Assembly: GCA_963728295.1 (NCBI GenBank)
Contig: CAVSKB010000023.1
Span: 1-17,293, forward strand
Direction: 5' to 3'
Length of the DNA: 17,293 nt
From: DATJKD01 sp963728295
GTDB taxonomy: Bacteria > Pseudomonadota > Gammaproteobacteria > Steroidobacterales > Steroidobacteraceae
In this document: positions 1 to 8,458 of the stretch, piece after piece
How the letters are laid out: each line of letters opens with the position of its first letter
How positions within the stretch are numbered: the first letter of the stretch is position 1
Notes under the pieces: model-generated
The model's input: only the letters and a program-made list of their open reading frames with translations
Database searches by the model: none
What the model was told of the DNA's origin: nothing
Position numbers and translations under genes: made by a program

Positions 1-1
1 C

Positions 2-686
2 CTCGGCACGTCGGGCATCGTTGGCGCGGGCATTCCGCACGCCGCGGGTGCTGCGTGGGCCGCGCAGATCCGCAAGAAAGGCGATGTCGTCCTTTCATTC
101 TTCGGCGACGGCGCGAAGCAAGGCGCTCAACGAAACGCTGAACATCGCTTCGCTGTGGAAGCTGCCGGTGATCTTCGTGATGGACAACAACGGCTACAAC
201 GTCGTCACGACCACCGCGCAGGAAGATGACAAATGCCGCGTGCGGGCCGCCCGCTGTCGGTGAAGGCCGATTCGTACGAAATGCCGGGCGTCACGGTCGA
301 TGGCACCGATCCGCTCGCGGTTCACAAGATCGTCGGCGAGGCGATCGAGCGCGCTCGCGCGGGCAAGGGCCCGACGCTCGTCGAGTCGAAGGTGTATCGA
401 CTTTCGGCTCACGGCAACATCATCGCGCCGCCGGGTGTGCCGTCTGCACTATCCAGAGCACGAAGCGATCACAGTCTTCGGCAACCGCGCGGAGTACGAG
501 GCCGCGCTGCGTGGCGACCCGGTGCCGCGCTTCCGAGGCACCTTGGTCCAAAGTGGCGTGTTGAGCGGCGCGAAAGCCGACCAGCTCGCCGCGCAAGTCG
601 CGAGCGAAATGGACGCTGCCGTCGCTTTCGGCATCAAGAGTCCATTCCCAAAGCTCGAATCCGCGCTCGAAAACATCTACGCATAG
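2..686 (+). pseudogene. 2-oxo-acid dehydrogenase E1 alpha subunit (first copy), partial and frame-disrupted
   Basis: This is the thiamine-diphosphate-binding alpha half of an E1 decarboxylase (pyruvate/acetoin/branched-chain type). The gene enters from the left edge, so its N-terminal part is missing. Reading from base 2 gives GIVGAGIPHAAGAAWAAQ and then FFGDGA, the start of the TPP motif; its end, NNGY, lies at 187-198. The frame breaks near 112-125 (about two bases lost, where the family has GDGA..QGA-x-NE), near 231-233 (one base lost, probably in an A run), and near 441-443 (one extra base before LHYPEHEA). The last segment ends ENIYA-stop at 684-686. The E1-beta gene follows after 13 bases. 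The strongly conserved reading across all four frame segments shows that the gene was recently intact or is intact with base-call errors. Family assignment is firm; the substrate is unknown. Confidence 0.85.
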
Positions 687-699
687 GCCGGAGTACACG

Positions 700-1669
700 A
701 TGGCAAACCTGCCCTTCATCGCCGCGATCGACGCCGGCATCCACCAGGAGATGCGGCGCGATCCGAGCGTCCTCTACTTCGGCCAGAACATGGCGACCAC
801 CGAGAACCATGAGTTCGTCGCCGCATACGGGCACGACCGTGTGCGCGTGACGCCCATCTCCGAGACTGCGGAGATCGGCATCGCGATCGGCGCGGCGATG
901 GCGGGCTTGCGCCCGGTCGTCGAGCTCTACATGGCGGAGTTCATGCTCGTCGCCATGGACCAGGTGGTCAACGAGGCGCCGCGCTTCCGATACATGTCCG
1001 GCGGACAGGTGAAGGTGCCCCTCGTGCTCAAGGCCGGGTTTCGGCTTCGCCTGCGGCTGGGCAGGACAGCACACGGGCTCACTGACTGCAATGTTCATGG
1101 GTGTTCCCGGTCTCAAGGTCGTCGTCCCGTCGACCGCCGCCGATGCCAAGGGGTTGATGGCGACGGCGATTCGCGATGACAACCCGGTCGTCTTCCTGCA
1201 CCACTACCTGCTCACGCTCGAACACGGCGAAGTGCCGGATGGTGAGTACCTCGTGCCGTTCGGCAAGGCCGAAGTCCGACGCTCGGGCGGCGATGTCACG
1301 ATCGTCGCCACCGGCTGGATGGTTTCGCGTTCGCTCGCCGCGGCCGAGAAGCTCGCTGGCGAAGGAATCCAGGCGGAAGTGATCGACCCGCGCACCGTCG
1401 CGCCGCTCGACCTGGAAACGATTCTCAAGTCGGTCGCCAAGACCGGTCGGCTGGTGCTCGTCGATCAGGCGCCACGGCATGCAACAGTCGCCGGCATCAT
1501 TGCGGGCGATGTCGCCGAGCAAGGCTTCTCATCATTGAAGGCGCCGATCGTACAGGTCACGGCGCGCAACGCGACCGTGCCCTACAGCGAGCCGCTCGAG
1601 GCCTATGTGATCCCCGACGAGGAGAGGATCATCACCGGCGTGCGAAGCGTGCTCAGGGGTCGCCTCTAG
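700..1669 (+). CDS. 2-oxo-acid dehydrogenase E1 beta subunit (first copy), one frame shift
   Basis: This is the beta half of a heterotetrameric E1 of the pyruvate/acetoin dehydrogenase type. It starts at ATG 700 with a CCGGAG ribosome site seven bases upstream, directly after the E1-alpha gene. The first frame carries VTPISETAEIGIAIGAA, with the expected catalytic-region glutamate, and RYMSGGQVKVPLVLKAG. The second frame carries AGQHTGSL and MGVPGLKVVVPSTAADAKG through to the C-terminus GRL-stop. The frames join at 1039-1043, where a TTT run followed by CGGC would read GFG if one T were removed. Removing one base gives 969 bases, an intact gene of 322 residues, which is the normal family length. 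It converges on the E2 gene with a 16-base gap. Either a sequencing error or a true frameshift mutation could explain the break. Confidence 0.88.
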
Positions 1670-1673
1670 CGCT

Positions 1674-1685
1674 CGATGGCCATCG
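1674..1685. repeat. 12-bp perfect palindrome between convergent gene ends
   Basis: CGATGGCCATCG is a perfect palindrome that fills most of the 16-base gap between the E1-beta stop on the plus strand and the E2 stop on the minus strand. It could fold into a small cruciform or hairpin, but there is no T tract on either side, so an intrinsic terminator is not supported. Confidence 0.3.
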
Positions 1686-2818
1686 CTATTGCAGACGCCA
1701 GTCCCTGCCCTCGAGTAGCTCGACGAGACGTGCGAGGAACTCCGACGCGACGCGACCGTCGGCGACGCGGTGATCCACCGTCAGCGTGAATTCTGAAGTC
1801 GGGCGCACCTCTTTACTTCCGTTACGCGCTACGACGCAATTTCGTTGCCGGCCCACCGCGAGAATCGCCGATTGTGGCGGATTGATGATCGCGGTGAAGC
1901 GGGTCCGGGCCTCGTGCGCCGAGATTCGATATGCTGATCGTCGCGCCGTCGAGCTCTTCGCGCTTCAGTCGACCCTGCAAGGCTCGCTCGACGCAACCCT
2001 CGCGGAGGCGCGCAATTTCCGCGAGGCCGAGCCGCTCCACATCGTGGATCACGGGAACCAGCAGGCCGTTCTCCACGGCAACCACCAAGCCGATGTGAGC
2101 ACCGCTCGCCTGGATCAGACGAGCATCGGGCGAGTCCGATCTCCCAAAAAGTCGAGTTCATTGCAGGAAACTCGCCGAGCACTCGAGCCACAGCCTGCAA
2201 CAAGAAGTCATTGACCGAGAGCTTCCGTGAAGCCGGCGCCAGCGTCGCGGAGAACTCCGTGCGCAGCGCCTGCAGCACGGTCCAATCGACCGAGCGCTCG
2301 ACGATGAACTGCGGGATGGTCGCGTTGCTCAGCGTCATCGCGCGCGCCAGCGCGCGCCGCATCGGGGCAAGCGCTTGCGTTACCGACGCAGGCGTGTGGG
2401 TTGCTCGTGCCGTTGCGGGTGATTCGATCGCCTTTTTCACATCCTCGAGCTGAACTCGTCCGCGCGGGCCAGATCCCGCGATGCTGCCGAGATCGACGCC
2501 ATGCTCGCCTGCAAGCTTGCGCGCGACTGGCGAACTCCGTATGCGATCGGCAGCGTGCGTTTCGAATGGCTGTGCTGGATCGGATTCCAGGCGGGCGATC
2601 TGGTTACCGACACTCGCCTCCTGGCCCACGTGCACCAGGATCTCGACCAAGCGCCCACTCACGGTCGCCTCGATTTCAACGACCGACTTTTCCGTTTCGA
2701 CTTCGACTAACGGCTCGCCGAGCCTCACCGTATCGCCCACGTTCTTGAGCCAGCGAGTGACCCGGACCGCCTCCATCACGAGCCCGATTTTCGGAATCTC
2801 CTGGGTAACCAGCGCCAC
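1686..2818 (-). CDS. Dihydrolipoamide acyltransferase (E2) of a 2-oxo-acid dehydrogenase complex, two frame shifts
   Basis: The E2 core carries the acyl group on a lipoyl arm and passes it to CoA. The start is GTG at 2816-2818, with GGGAG seven bases upstream and only four bases after the E1-beta stop. Residues 6-78 are one lipoyl domain (lipoyl lysine K44 in ETEKS). Residues 94-131 are the peripheral subunit-binding domain (SSPVARKLAGEHGVDL). The rest is the catalytic acyltransferase domain, ending with the DHRVADG active-site motif. Two one-base insertions interrupt it: an extra T in a T run (plus-strand A run 2146-2150) and an extra C in a CCC run (plus-strand GGG near 1900-1903). Removing both leaves exactly 377 codons, including the TAG at 1686-1688. 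One lipoyl domain and short length resemble AcoC-type or branched-chain E2 proteins. It is the only E2 in view and may serve both E1 pairs. Confidence 0.9.
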
Positions 2819-2822
2819 TTCG

Positions 2823-3812
2823 TTACTCCCGTGCGTGTGCTTCGAGGCCGAGCAGCTGGCGCGCGGCACGCACGATGTCCCTGCTGCCAGGAAGCAGGGC
2901 GCGCTCGAGCGCTGGTGCGAAGGGGATGGGCGCGAAGGGACAGCCGACGCGCACCACCGGGGCGTCGAGTTCGTCGAAGAGCTCCGTGCCAATACGCGCC
3001 GCGATCTCGGCACCGACGCCACCGTTGCGCACCGCCTCGTGCGCAATCAGCACGCGGTGGGTCTTGGCCACCGACGCAGCGATGGCTGTCATGTCGAGCG
3101 GCACCAGCGTCCGTAGATCGATGACTTCAGCCGCGACACCCGCGCGCCCCAGAACCTCGGCCGCTTCCAGTGCGTCTCTCACCATGGCCGAATACGCGAT
3201 CACGGTGACATCTTTGCCTGCCCGCGCGATGCGAGCCTCGCCGATCGGCGGGAGCTCCGCGTCGTCGGGCAGCGCCTCCTTCATCGTGTAGAGCCGCTTG
3301 TGCTCGATGAAGAGCACCGGGTCGCCGAGCCGGATCGCACTCTTGAGGAGTCCGTAGGCCTCGGCGGGCGACGAGGGCGCCACCACCACCAGCCCGGGCA
3401 CGTGAACGAACCAGGCTTCAAGGCTCTGCGAGTGCTGTGCTGCTGCGCCACCCGCGGCACCGGCCTGAGTACGCACGACCAGGGGAACCGCGAGCTGGCC
3501 GCCCGACATGTAGCGGTACTTGGCGGTTTGATTGACCAGGCAATCCATCGCCAGGGTGGCGAAATCGATGAACATGATTTCGAGCACCGGCTTGAGACCA
3601 CACAACGCCGCGCCCGTTGCGAGGCCGGTAATTGCCGCCTCGCTGATAGGCGTGTTGCGCACGCGCTTGTCACCGTGCTTCTGCGCGAGGCCCCTGGTCA
3701 CTCCGAACGCTCCGCCGGCCGCGACGTCTTCGCCAAGCAAATAGACCGAGGCGTCGCGCGCCAATTCCTCGTCGAGCGCACGGCGAAGAATTTCGATGAA
3801 GGTGTGCTCCAT
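2823..3812 (-). CDS. 2-oxo-acid dehydrogenase E1 beta subunit (second copy)
   Basis: This is an intact 329-residue E1-beta of the pyruvate/acetoin dehydrogenase family. It pairs with E1-alpha to decarboxylate the 2-oxo acid and acylate the lipoyl arm of E2. Visible family signatures are LGEDVAAGGAFGVTRGL (26-42), TPISEAAITGLATGAAL with the catalytic-region E58 (54-70), RYMSGGQLAVPLVVR (100-114) and AQHSQSLEAWFVHVPG (125-140), followed by the C-terminal transketolase domain. It starts at ATG 3810-3812, six bases after the E1-alpha stop, and ends with TAA four bases before the E2 GTG start. The spacing implies translational coupling of E1-alpha, E1-beta and E2. It differs clearly from the plus-strand E1-beta (for example SETAEIGIAIG versus SEAAITGLATG), so the two pairs are paralogues and not a recent duplication. 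Confidence 0.95.
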   Translation of the reverse strand: MEHTFIEILRRALDEELARDASVYLLGEDVAAGGAFGVTRGLAQKHGDKRVRNTPISEAAITGLATGAALCGLKPVLEIMFIDFATLAMDCLVNQTAKYRYMSGGQLAVPLVVRTQAGAAGGAAAQHSQSLEAWFVHVPGLVVVAPSSPAEAYGLLKSAIRLGDPVLFIEHKRLYTMKEALPDDAELPPIGEARIARAGKDVTVIAYSAMVRDALEAAEVLGRAGVAAEVIDLRTLVPLDMTAIAASVAKTHRVLIAHEAVRNGGVGAEIAARIGTELFDELDAPVVRVGCPFAPIPFAPALERALLPGSRDIVRAARQLLGLEAHARE

Positions 3813-3818
3813 GAATGC

Positions 3819-4805
3819 TTAGCCCGGTATCGCATTGAGAGACGGCGATCGGTAGACGTCCTCGAGCACCCTCGTCACATCGGGATGCGGCGCGGCGCGG
3901 GCCGCTTCGACCGCTTGCTGCACCTCCCGCTTTGCACGTTCGCCGATCGTATCGAGCTCATCTTGCTTGACGCCACGCTCCATGAGGTGTCGTTTCAAGC
4001 GCTCGATCGGACATTTCTCCCGGATCGCAGCGAGTTCTTCCTTCGATCGATACTGCTGCGCGTCGCCCACATAGTGGCCCGCCATGCGGAACGTCATGCA
4101 TTCGAGAAGATAAGGACCGGCACCGTTGCGCAGAATTTCGATCGCCTCGCGCGCGGCTGCAAATACGGTCGGCAGGTCGTTGCCATCGATCGTCTTCGCA
4201 GGTATGGCGTATGGCGCGGCAAAACTACTCACGTGCGTGACGTTGGAGTGTTCCTCGCGACTAGTGAACTCGGCGTACCCATTGTTCTCACAGACGAACA
4301 GCACCGGAAGGCGCCAGAGCGCGGCGATGTTCAGCGTCTCGTGAAACGCACCGGCGCCCGTCGCGCCGTCACCAAAGAACACCACGCTGATGTTCTGCTT
4401 GCCCTGCGCTTGCGCAGCCCACGCGGCGCCCGCGGCAAGAGCGAGGTTGCCTGCCACAACACCGGTTGCGCCCAGCACGCCATTCGCTGCGTCGACGAGG
4501 TGCATCGAGCCGCCGCGGCCGCGACACAGGCCGTCTTCCCGGCCGAGAATTTCGGCGAGCGTCGCTTGAAAGTCGCTTCCCTTGGCGAGCACATGGCCGT
4601 GGCCGCGGTGACTGGTGAACAACACGTCGTCGCGAGTGAGATGCGCGCACACGCCGACGGCAACCGCTTCCTGACCGGTCGACAGGTGAGGGAATCCGGG
4701 AACCTCGCCCGTGGCGGCGAGCCGCTGCACCTGAGCCTCGAACAGCCGTATCCGCCAGAGCGCGTGATACATCTGCTTCCAGTCATCGAGCGTCGGTGCA
4801 GCCAC
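3819..4805 (-). CDS. 2-oxo-acid dehydrogenase E1 alpha subunit (second copy)
   Basis: This is an intact 328-residue TPP-dependent E1-alpha, similar in length and motifs to AcoA/PdhA proteins. HLSTGQEAVAVGV (40-52), SHRGHGHVLAKG (65-76) and GRGGSMHL (96-103) are the usual substrate- and cofactor-side segments. FFGDGATGAGAFHE (143-156) and CENNGYAEF (172-180) are the two ends of the TPP motif (GDG at 145-147, NN at 174-175). The best start is GTG at 4803-4805, with AAGGA six bases upstream. The nearby ATG lies in another frame. The gene stands 56 bases downstream of the Rieske reductase gene and six bases before E1-beta. Acetoin, pyruvate or a branched 2-oxo acid are all possible substrates. 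Confidence 0.95.
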   Translation of the reverse strand: MAAPTLDDWKQMYHALWRIRLFEAQVQRLAATGEVPGFPHLSTGQEAVAVGVCAHLTRDDVLFTSHRGHGHVLAKGSDFQATLAEILGREDGLCRGRGGSMHLVDAANGVLGATGVVAGNLALAAGAAWAAQAQGKQNISVVFFGDGATGAGAFHETLNIAALWRLPVLFVCENNGYAEFTSREEHSNVTHVSSFAAPYAIPAKTIDGNDLPTVFAAAREAIEILRNGAGPYLLECMTFRMAGHYVGDAQQYRSKEELAAIREKCPIERLKRHLMERGVKQDELDTIGERAKREVQQAVEAARAAPHPDVTRVLEDVYRSPSLNAIPG

Positions 4806-4861
4806 ATTCCATCCTTGCCCGTACCGTAACGCACGGCTGACTCATGTTCGCCTTCCGCAGT

Positions 4862-6406
4862 CTATTGCCGCAGTAAGATTTCGACCTCAGCGTCATCGCC
4901 ACGCTCGAGCGCCGCCTCGATCGCCAGGCTCTGCCGGTCGCGGCCAACCGTCACGACCGCCAGTGCACGCCCTGCATGACGATAAACCACTGCGGCGTCA
5001 CGTTCCGCGAGACTGCCCGCGACTTCGATGGCGTCCCATGAATCCGCATGACCGACGTACGAGAGCGTGACATCGTAGTGCTGACTCCAGAAAAATGGAA
5101 CGTCACGGAATGGCGCACCGAGCCCCAGCATGTCGCGCGCGACCGCCTGGCCCTGACGCTCGGCGACGACCCAGTGCTCGATGCGAACCGGCTTCCCGAG
5201 ACGTGCCTCGGGGTAGCGCGCACAGTCACCCGCCGCCCAGATGCCCGGGGCACTCGTGCGAAGAAAACCGTCGACGACGATGCCGTCCGCGACGCGCAGC
5301 CCCGCCTTCTCCGCAAGAGAAGTGCGCGGGCGCACGCCCACGCCCAGCACGACAAGGTCGGCAGCGAGCATGCGGCCGTCCTCGAGCTCGACGCCGTCCG
5401 GCCGGATGGCGCGCGGGCTTGCCTCAAAGTGAAAACGCACTCCATGCCCCTCGTGCAGTTGCTGGACGAAACGGCCCAGGTCGTCGCCGAGAATGCGCCC
5501 GAGGGGCAGGCGGTCACGGCTCACCACGTCCACTTCGAGACCTCGCGTTCGCAGCGAGGCGGCCGTCTCGAGCCCGATGAAGCTCGAGCCGACGACGACG
5601 GCGCGTCGTGCCCCGCCGGCCGCGGCAATGATCCCACGCGAATCGGCCAGCGTGCGCAACGTGAAAACGTGGGTTTGCGTCGCGCCGTCGATGGCCAGGC
5701 GCGCCGGTTCCGCGCCCGTCGCGAGGAGCAACGCGTCATAGACAAGCGCATGTCCGCTTGCGAGCGCCAGCGTCCTGCGCGTGGGATCGAGCCCGACGGC
5801 GGCATCGCCAATGCGAAGCTCCACGCCGATCTTGTCGTAGAACGCCGGGGGACGCAGCGGCAGCCACTCCTCCGGCGCAGTGCCCGCCAGGTAATCCTTG
5901 CTGAGATTCGGCCGGTCCACGGGGCCCGGAGCCTCGTCGCCGACCAGCGTGATCGAGCCCTGGCAACCCAGGCGCCGCAGCCGCTCGGCGGCCGCCGCGC
6001 CGGCGGCGCCCGCGCCGACGATCACGACGGCGGCGGGCGACGACGACGGCGCGTCGTGTTCGGGCAGCGATCGCCGCGGCCCGACCATCACACGATCCCC
6101 GCGCCGCTCGACCTCGAAGCACGCAATCGGGTTCAGCGCCGGGGCACCGAGCGCTTCGCCGGTGCGCAGATCGAAGCGCGCGTGATGCCACGGGCAACGG
6201 AGTGTTGCCCCGACGACGAGTCCTTCACCCAGCGGACCGCTATAGTGCGTACACGTCGCGCCGAGCGCCCGCACCTCGGCGCCCGTCCGCACGAGCACGA
6301 CCGCCTCGCCGCGCGCATGGCCGACGACCGGTGCGTTCTCCGGAAGATCGGCGATGGATATTCCGACTGCGAGGTCGGGTCCCGTCAGCGTTGTTGTCTC
6401 TGCCAT
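4862..6406 (-). CDS. Rieske-domain FAD/NAD(P)-dependent reductase (AIF-like fusion)
   Basis: This 514-residue protein joins an N-terminal Rieske [2Fe-2S] domain to a pyridine nucleotide-disulfide-oxidoreductase-type flavoprotein. The Rieske ligands are C52 and H54 (CTHYSG) and C71 and H74 (CPWHH). The FAD dinucleotide fold starts at 127-136 (VVIVGAGAAG). The NAD(P) fold has VVVGSSFIGLETAASL in the middle of the protein, and GIWAAGDCARYP is the second FAD contact. A reductase C-terminal domain follows (HWVVAERQGQAVARDML, FFWSQHYDVTLSYVGH). Related proteins pass electrons from NAD(P)H to ferredoxins or oxygenases. Carrying its own Rieske centre suggests that it needs no separate ferredoxin for one step. 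It starts at ATG 6404-6406, 11 bases after the upstream stop, with GAGGA as ribosome site. No oxygenase gene is seen in the window, so the electron acceptor is unknown. Confidence 0.92.
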   Translation of the reverse strand: MAETTTLTGPDLAVGISIADLPENAPVVGHARGEAVVLVRTGAEVRALGATCTHYSGPLGEGLVVGATLRCPWHHARFDLRTGEALGAPALNPIACFEVERRGDRVMVGPRRSLPEHDAPSSSPAAVVIVGAGAAGAAAAERLRRLGCQGSITLVGDEAPGPVDRPNLSKDYLAGTAPEEWLPLRPPAFYDKIGVELRIGDAAVGLDPTRRTLALASGHALVYDALLLATGAEPARLAIDGATQTHVFTLRTLADSRGIIAAAGGARRAVVVGSSFIGLETAASLRTRGLEVDVVSRDRLPLGRILGDDLGRFVQQLHEGHGVRFHFEASPRAIRPDGVELEDGRMLAADLVVLGVGVRPRTSLAEKAGLRVADGIVVDGFLRTSAPGIWAAGDCARYPEARLGKPVRIEHWVVAERQGQAVARDMLGLGAPFRDVPFFWSQHYDVTLSYVGHADSWDAIEVAGSLAERDAAVVYRHAGRALAVVTVGRDRQSLAIEAALERGDDAEVEILLRQ

Positions 6407-6417
6407 TGACAGGATCC

Positions 6418-8421
6418 TCAGATCTGCCGGGCAATGTCATAGGCCTGGGCGATGTTCGCAAAGATCGTGCCGCTGTCCTCCGATACGACATCGAAGGCAT
6501 CGCCGACGACGTAGGTCTTGTATCCCTTCGAATTCGCTACTTCCGACAGCCGGCGGTTCGATCGGCGCTCGCTCGCGAAGACGATCGTGTCGATGCCGGG
6601 CAGCGTCGTTCTTTGCTTGTCAGTCATCAGGCACACGCTGTCATCCTGACCGATCTCGATGCCGTGCACGTTCTTGAAGCGACGAACGTTCTTTTCGATC
6701 GTCCGACCGACCAGATACCAGCGATCGTTCGCAGCGAGCTTTTGCGCGAAGTGACCGTGCGACTCGGCCACGTACACCGTGCGGCCGCCTTCCGAAAGAT
6801 AGTCTGCCGTCTGCAGGCCGATTTGATCTCCGCCCACAACCAGGATGTGATCAGCGGGCTCGAGCCCGTTCTCGAAAAGGTCATCGACCATCAGCATGTT
6901 GATCTTCGCGGCATTGGCGACGCTGTCGAGCATGTCCTGCGGCACCTGCGGCACACTGCCGGTGGCCACGAAGACGACATCCGGCACGAGCGCATCGAGC
7001 ATCGCCGCATCCACGGTTGTGCCGAGTCGGACGTCGACGTTATATCTGGCGAGCTGCCGCTCGTACCAAGGCAGCATGTCGGCGATCTCCTGTCGCCCGG
7101 GGATCATCGCCGCAAAGCGTATCTGCCCGCCGATCCAGCTGCGGCTCTCGCACAAGGTCACGCGGTGGCCGGAAAAGGCCGTGCGGCGTGCGGCTTCGAG
7201 ACCCGCAAGCCCGCCTCCTATGACCAGGACCTTCTTCGGATGCTCCTTGCTCGACCCTTCGATGTCGATGCAGACTGACTCGCGCTGCATGCGCGGGTTC
7301 ACCACGCAACTGACGTGTCCGGGCGACCCGCGTTTGATCGAGCGCATCTCCTCATCGATGCAGCCGCGACAGTCGGCGAGACAGAGGCGGATGTCTTCGA
7401 GGTCGCCGCGCCGGGCCTTTGCGACGATTTCGGAGTCGGCGATCATGGCCCGACCCATGCAGACGATGTCGGCCCGGCCCTGCGCGACGAGGTCGTTCGC
7501 CATGACGGGATTCTTGATCCGACCAATGGTCGCGACGGGTATGGTGACCACCGTCTTGACGGCTGCTGCGAGATCGGTGAAGCAGCCCTGCTTCTCGTAG
7601 AGCGGTGGTACCGTCAGGCGCGTACCGCCCATGACCCCCGCGGTTATCGAGAGGTAGTCTGCACCTTCCGCTTCCAGCACCGGCGCGAGCGCGCAGCTGT
7701 CCGTGAGCGTCCAGCCGTCCTTGACCATGAAATCGTCGCCATTGATCTTGACCCCCACGCCCATGTCGTCGCCGACCGCGGAACGCACGGCTCGCAGGAT
7801 CTCCACCAGGAAGCGCCAGCGATTCTCCCGGCTGCCGCCGTACTGGTCGGTCCGCCGGTTGAAGTACGGGGTCAGGAAGGCGCTGATCAGGTAACCGTGA
7901 CCGCCATGGATTTCCACGAAGTCGAATCCCGCGGCCTTGCACCGTCGGGCGGCGGCCGCGAAGTGACCGACGACCTCGGCAATTTCCTCGACGCTGAGGG
8001 CTTTGAGGACCGGCTTCTCGCGCGCATCCAGCACTGCAGCGGCCATCGACGGCACACCGGAGGGCGAAAGCTGTTCGCGGTCGCCGGCCTGCGTGCCACC
8101 GTTATAGAGCTGAATGCCGAACTTTGTGTCGTACTCATGCACGGCATCCACGAGCTTCCCGAGCGAAGGAATGTGCCGGTCGTCGTCGATCGCAAGCGGC
8201 ATCTTGCGCGGAACCGGGGACGGCACGACGGAGGAGGCACCGATCGCCATCAGGCCCGGTCGGGCCCGGGCCCGCTCAACGTAGTAGGCGATCATTTCCG
8301 GCGTCGCCTCGGCATCACCATTAAGCATCATGCCGGCCGACATGCCGGGCATCATGATCCGGTTGGCGACGTCCATCCGGCCAATGCGGATCGGCGAGAA
8401 GAGCTGTGACAGATCGGTCAT
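6418..8421 (-). CDS. NADH:flavin oxidoreductase / 2,4-dienoyl-CoA reductase-like FMN-FeS-FAD enzyme
   Basis: This 667-residue enzyme has the FadH/trimethylamine-dehydrogenase layout: an FMN-binding TIM barrel (about 5-345), a four-cysteine Fe-S segment (347-372), and an FAD/NAD(P) domain (397-667; VLVIGGGLAGLEA at 398-410, HILVVGGDQIGLQTA as a second nucleotide-binding fold). The barrel keeps the family active-site stretch HGGHGYLISAFLTPYFN followed by RTDQYGGSRENRW, including tyrosine Y177. Two features are odd. The Fe-S cysteines C347, C351, C354 and C372 have a different spacing from FadH. The barrel segment that normally reads QLxHxGR here reads QLYNGGT. Members reduce enoyl, dienoyl or enone bonds, or oxidise amines; the substrate cannot be assigned. 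It starts at ATG 8419-8421 in the leftward operon, and its start overlaps a stop codon of the upstream short ORF frame. Confidence 0.93.
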   Translation of the reverse strand: MTDLSQLFSPIRIGRMDVANRIMMPGMSAGMMLNGDAEATPEMIAYYVERARARPGLMAIGASSVVPSPVPRKMPLAIDDDRHIPSLGKLVDAVHEYDTKFGIQLYNGGTQAGDREQLSPSGVPSMAAAVLDAREKPVLKALSVEEIAEVVGHFAAAARRCKAAGFDFVEIHGGHGYLISAFLTPYFNRRTDQYGGSRENRWRFLVEILRAVRSAVGDDMGVGVKINGDDFMVKDGWTLTDSCALAPVLEAEGADYLSITAGVMGGTRLTVPPLYEKQGCFTDLAAAVKTVVTIPVATIGRIKNPVMANDLVAQGRADIVCMGRAMIADSEIVAKARRGDLEDIRLCLADCRGCIDEEMRSIKRGSPGHVSCVVNPRMQRESVCIDIEGSSKEHPKKVLVIGGGLAGLEAARRTAFSGHRVTLCESRSWIGGQIRFAAMIPGRQEIADMLPWYERQLARYNVDVRLGTTVDAAMLDALVPDVVFVATGSVPQVPQDMLDSVANAAKINMLMVDDLFENGLEPADHILVVGGDQIGLQTADYLSEGGRTVYVAESHGHFAQKLAANDRWYLVGRTIEKNVRRFKNVHGIEIGQDDSVCLMTDKQRTTLPGIDTIVFASERRSNRRLSEVANSKGYKTYVVGDAFDVVSEDSGTIFANIAQAYDIARQI

Positions 8422-8458
8422 CGAACTTGTCCCATGTTTTTGGGCGCATGCACGGACT

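Noticed and set aside
3300..4829. Long plus-strand open frame of about 509 codons opposite the second E1 genes
   Set aside because: It is the antisense shadow of E1-alpha and E1-beta in G+C-rich DNA; the minus-strand frames carry complete family motifs.
5048..6409. Plus-strand open frame opposite the Rieske reductase
   Set aside because: Arginine/alanine-rich shadow of a gene with intact Rieske and FAD motifs on the minus strand.
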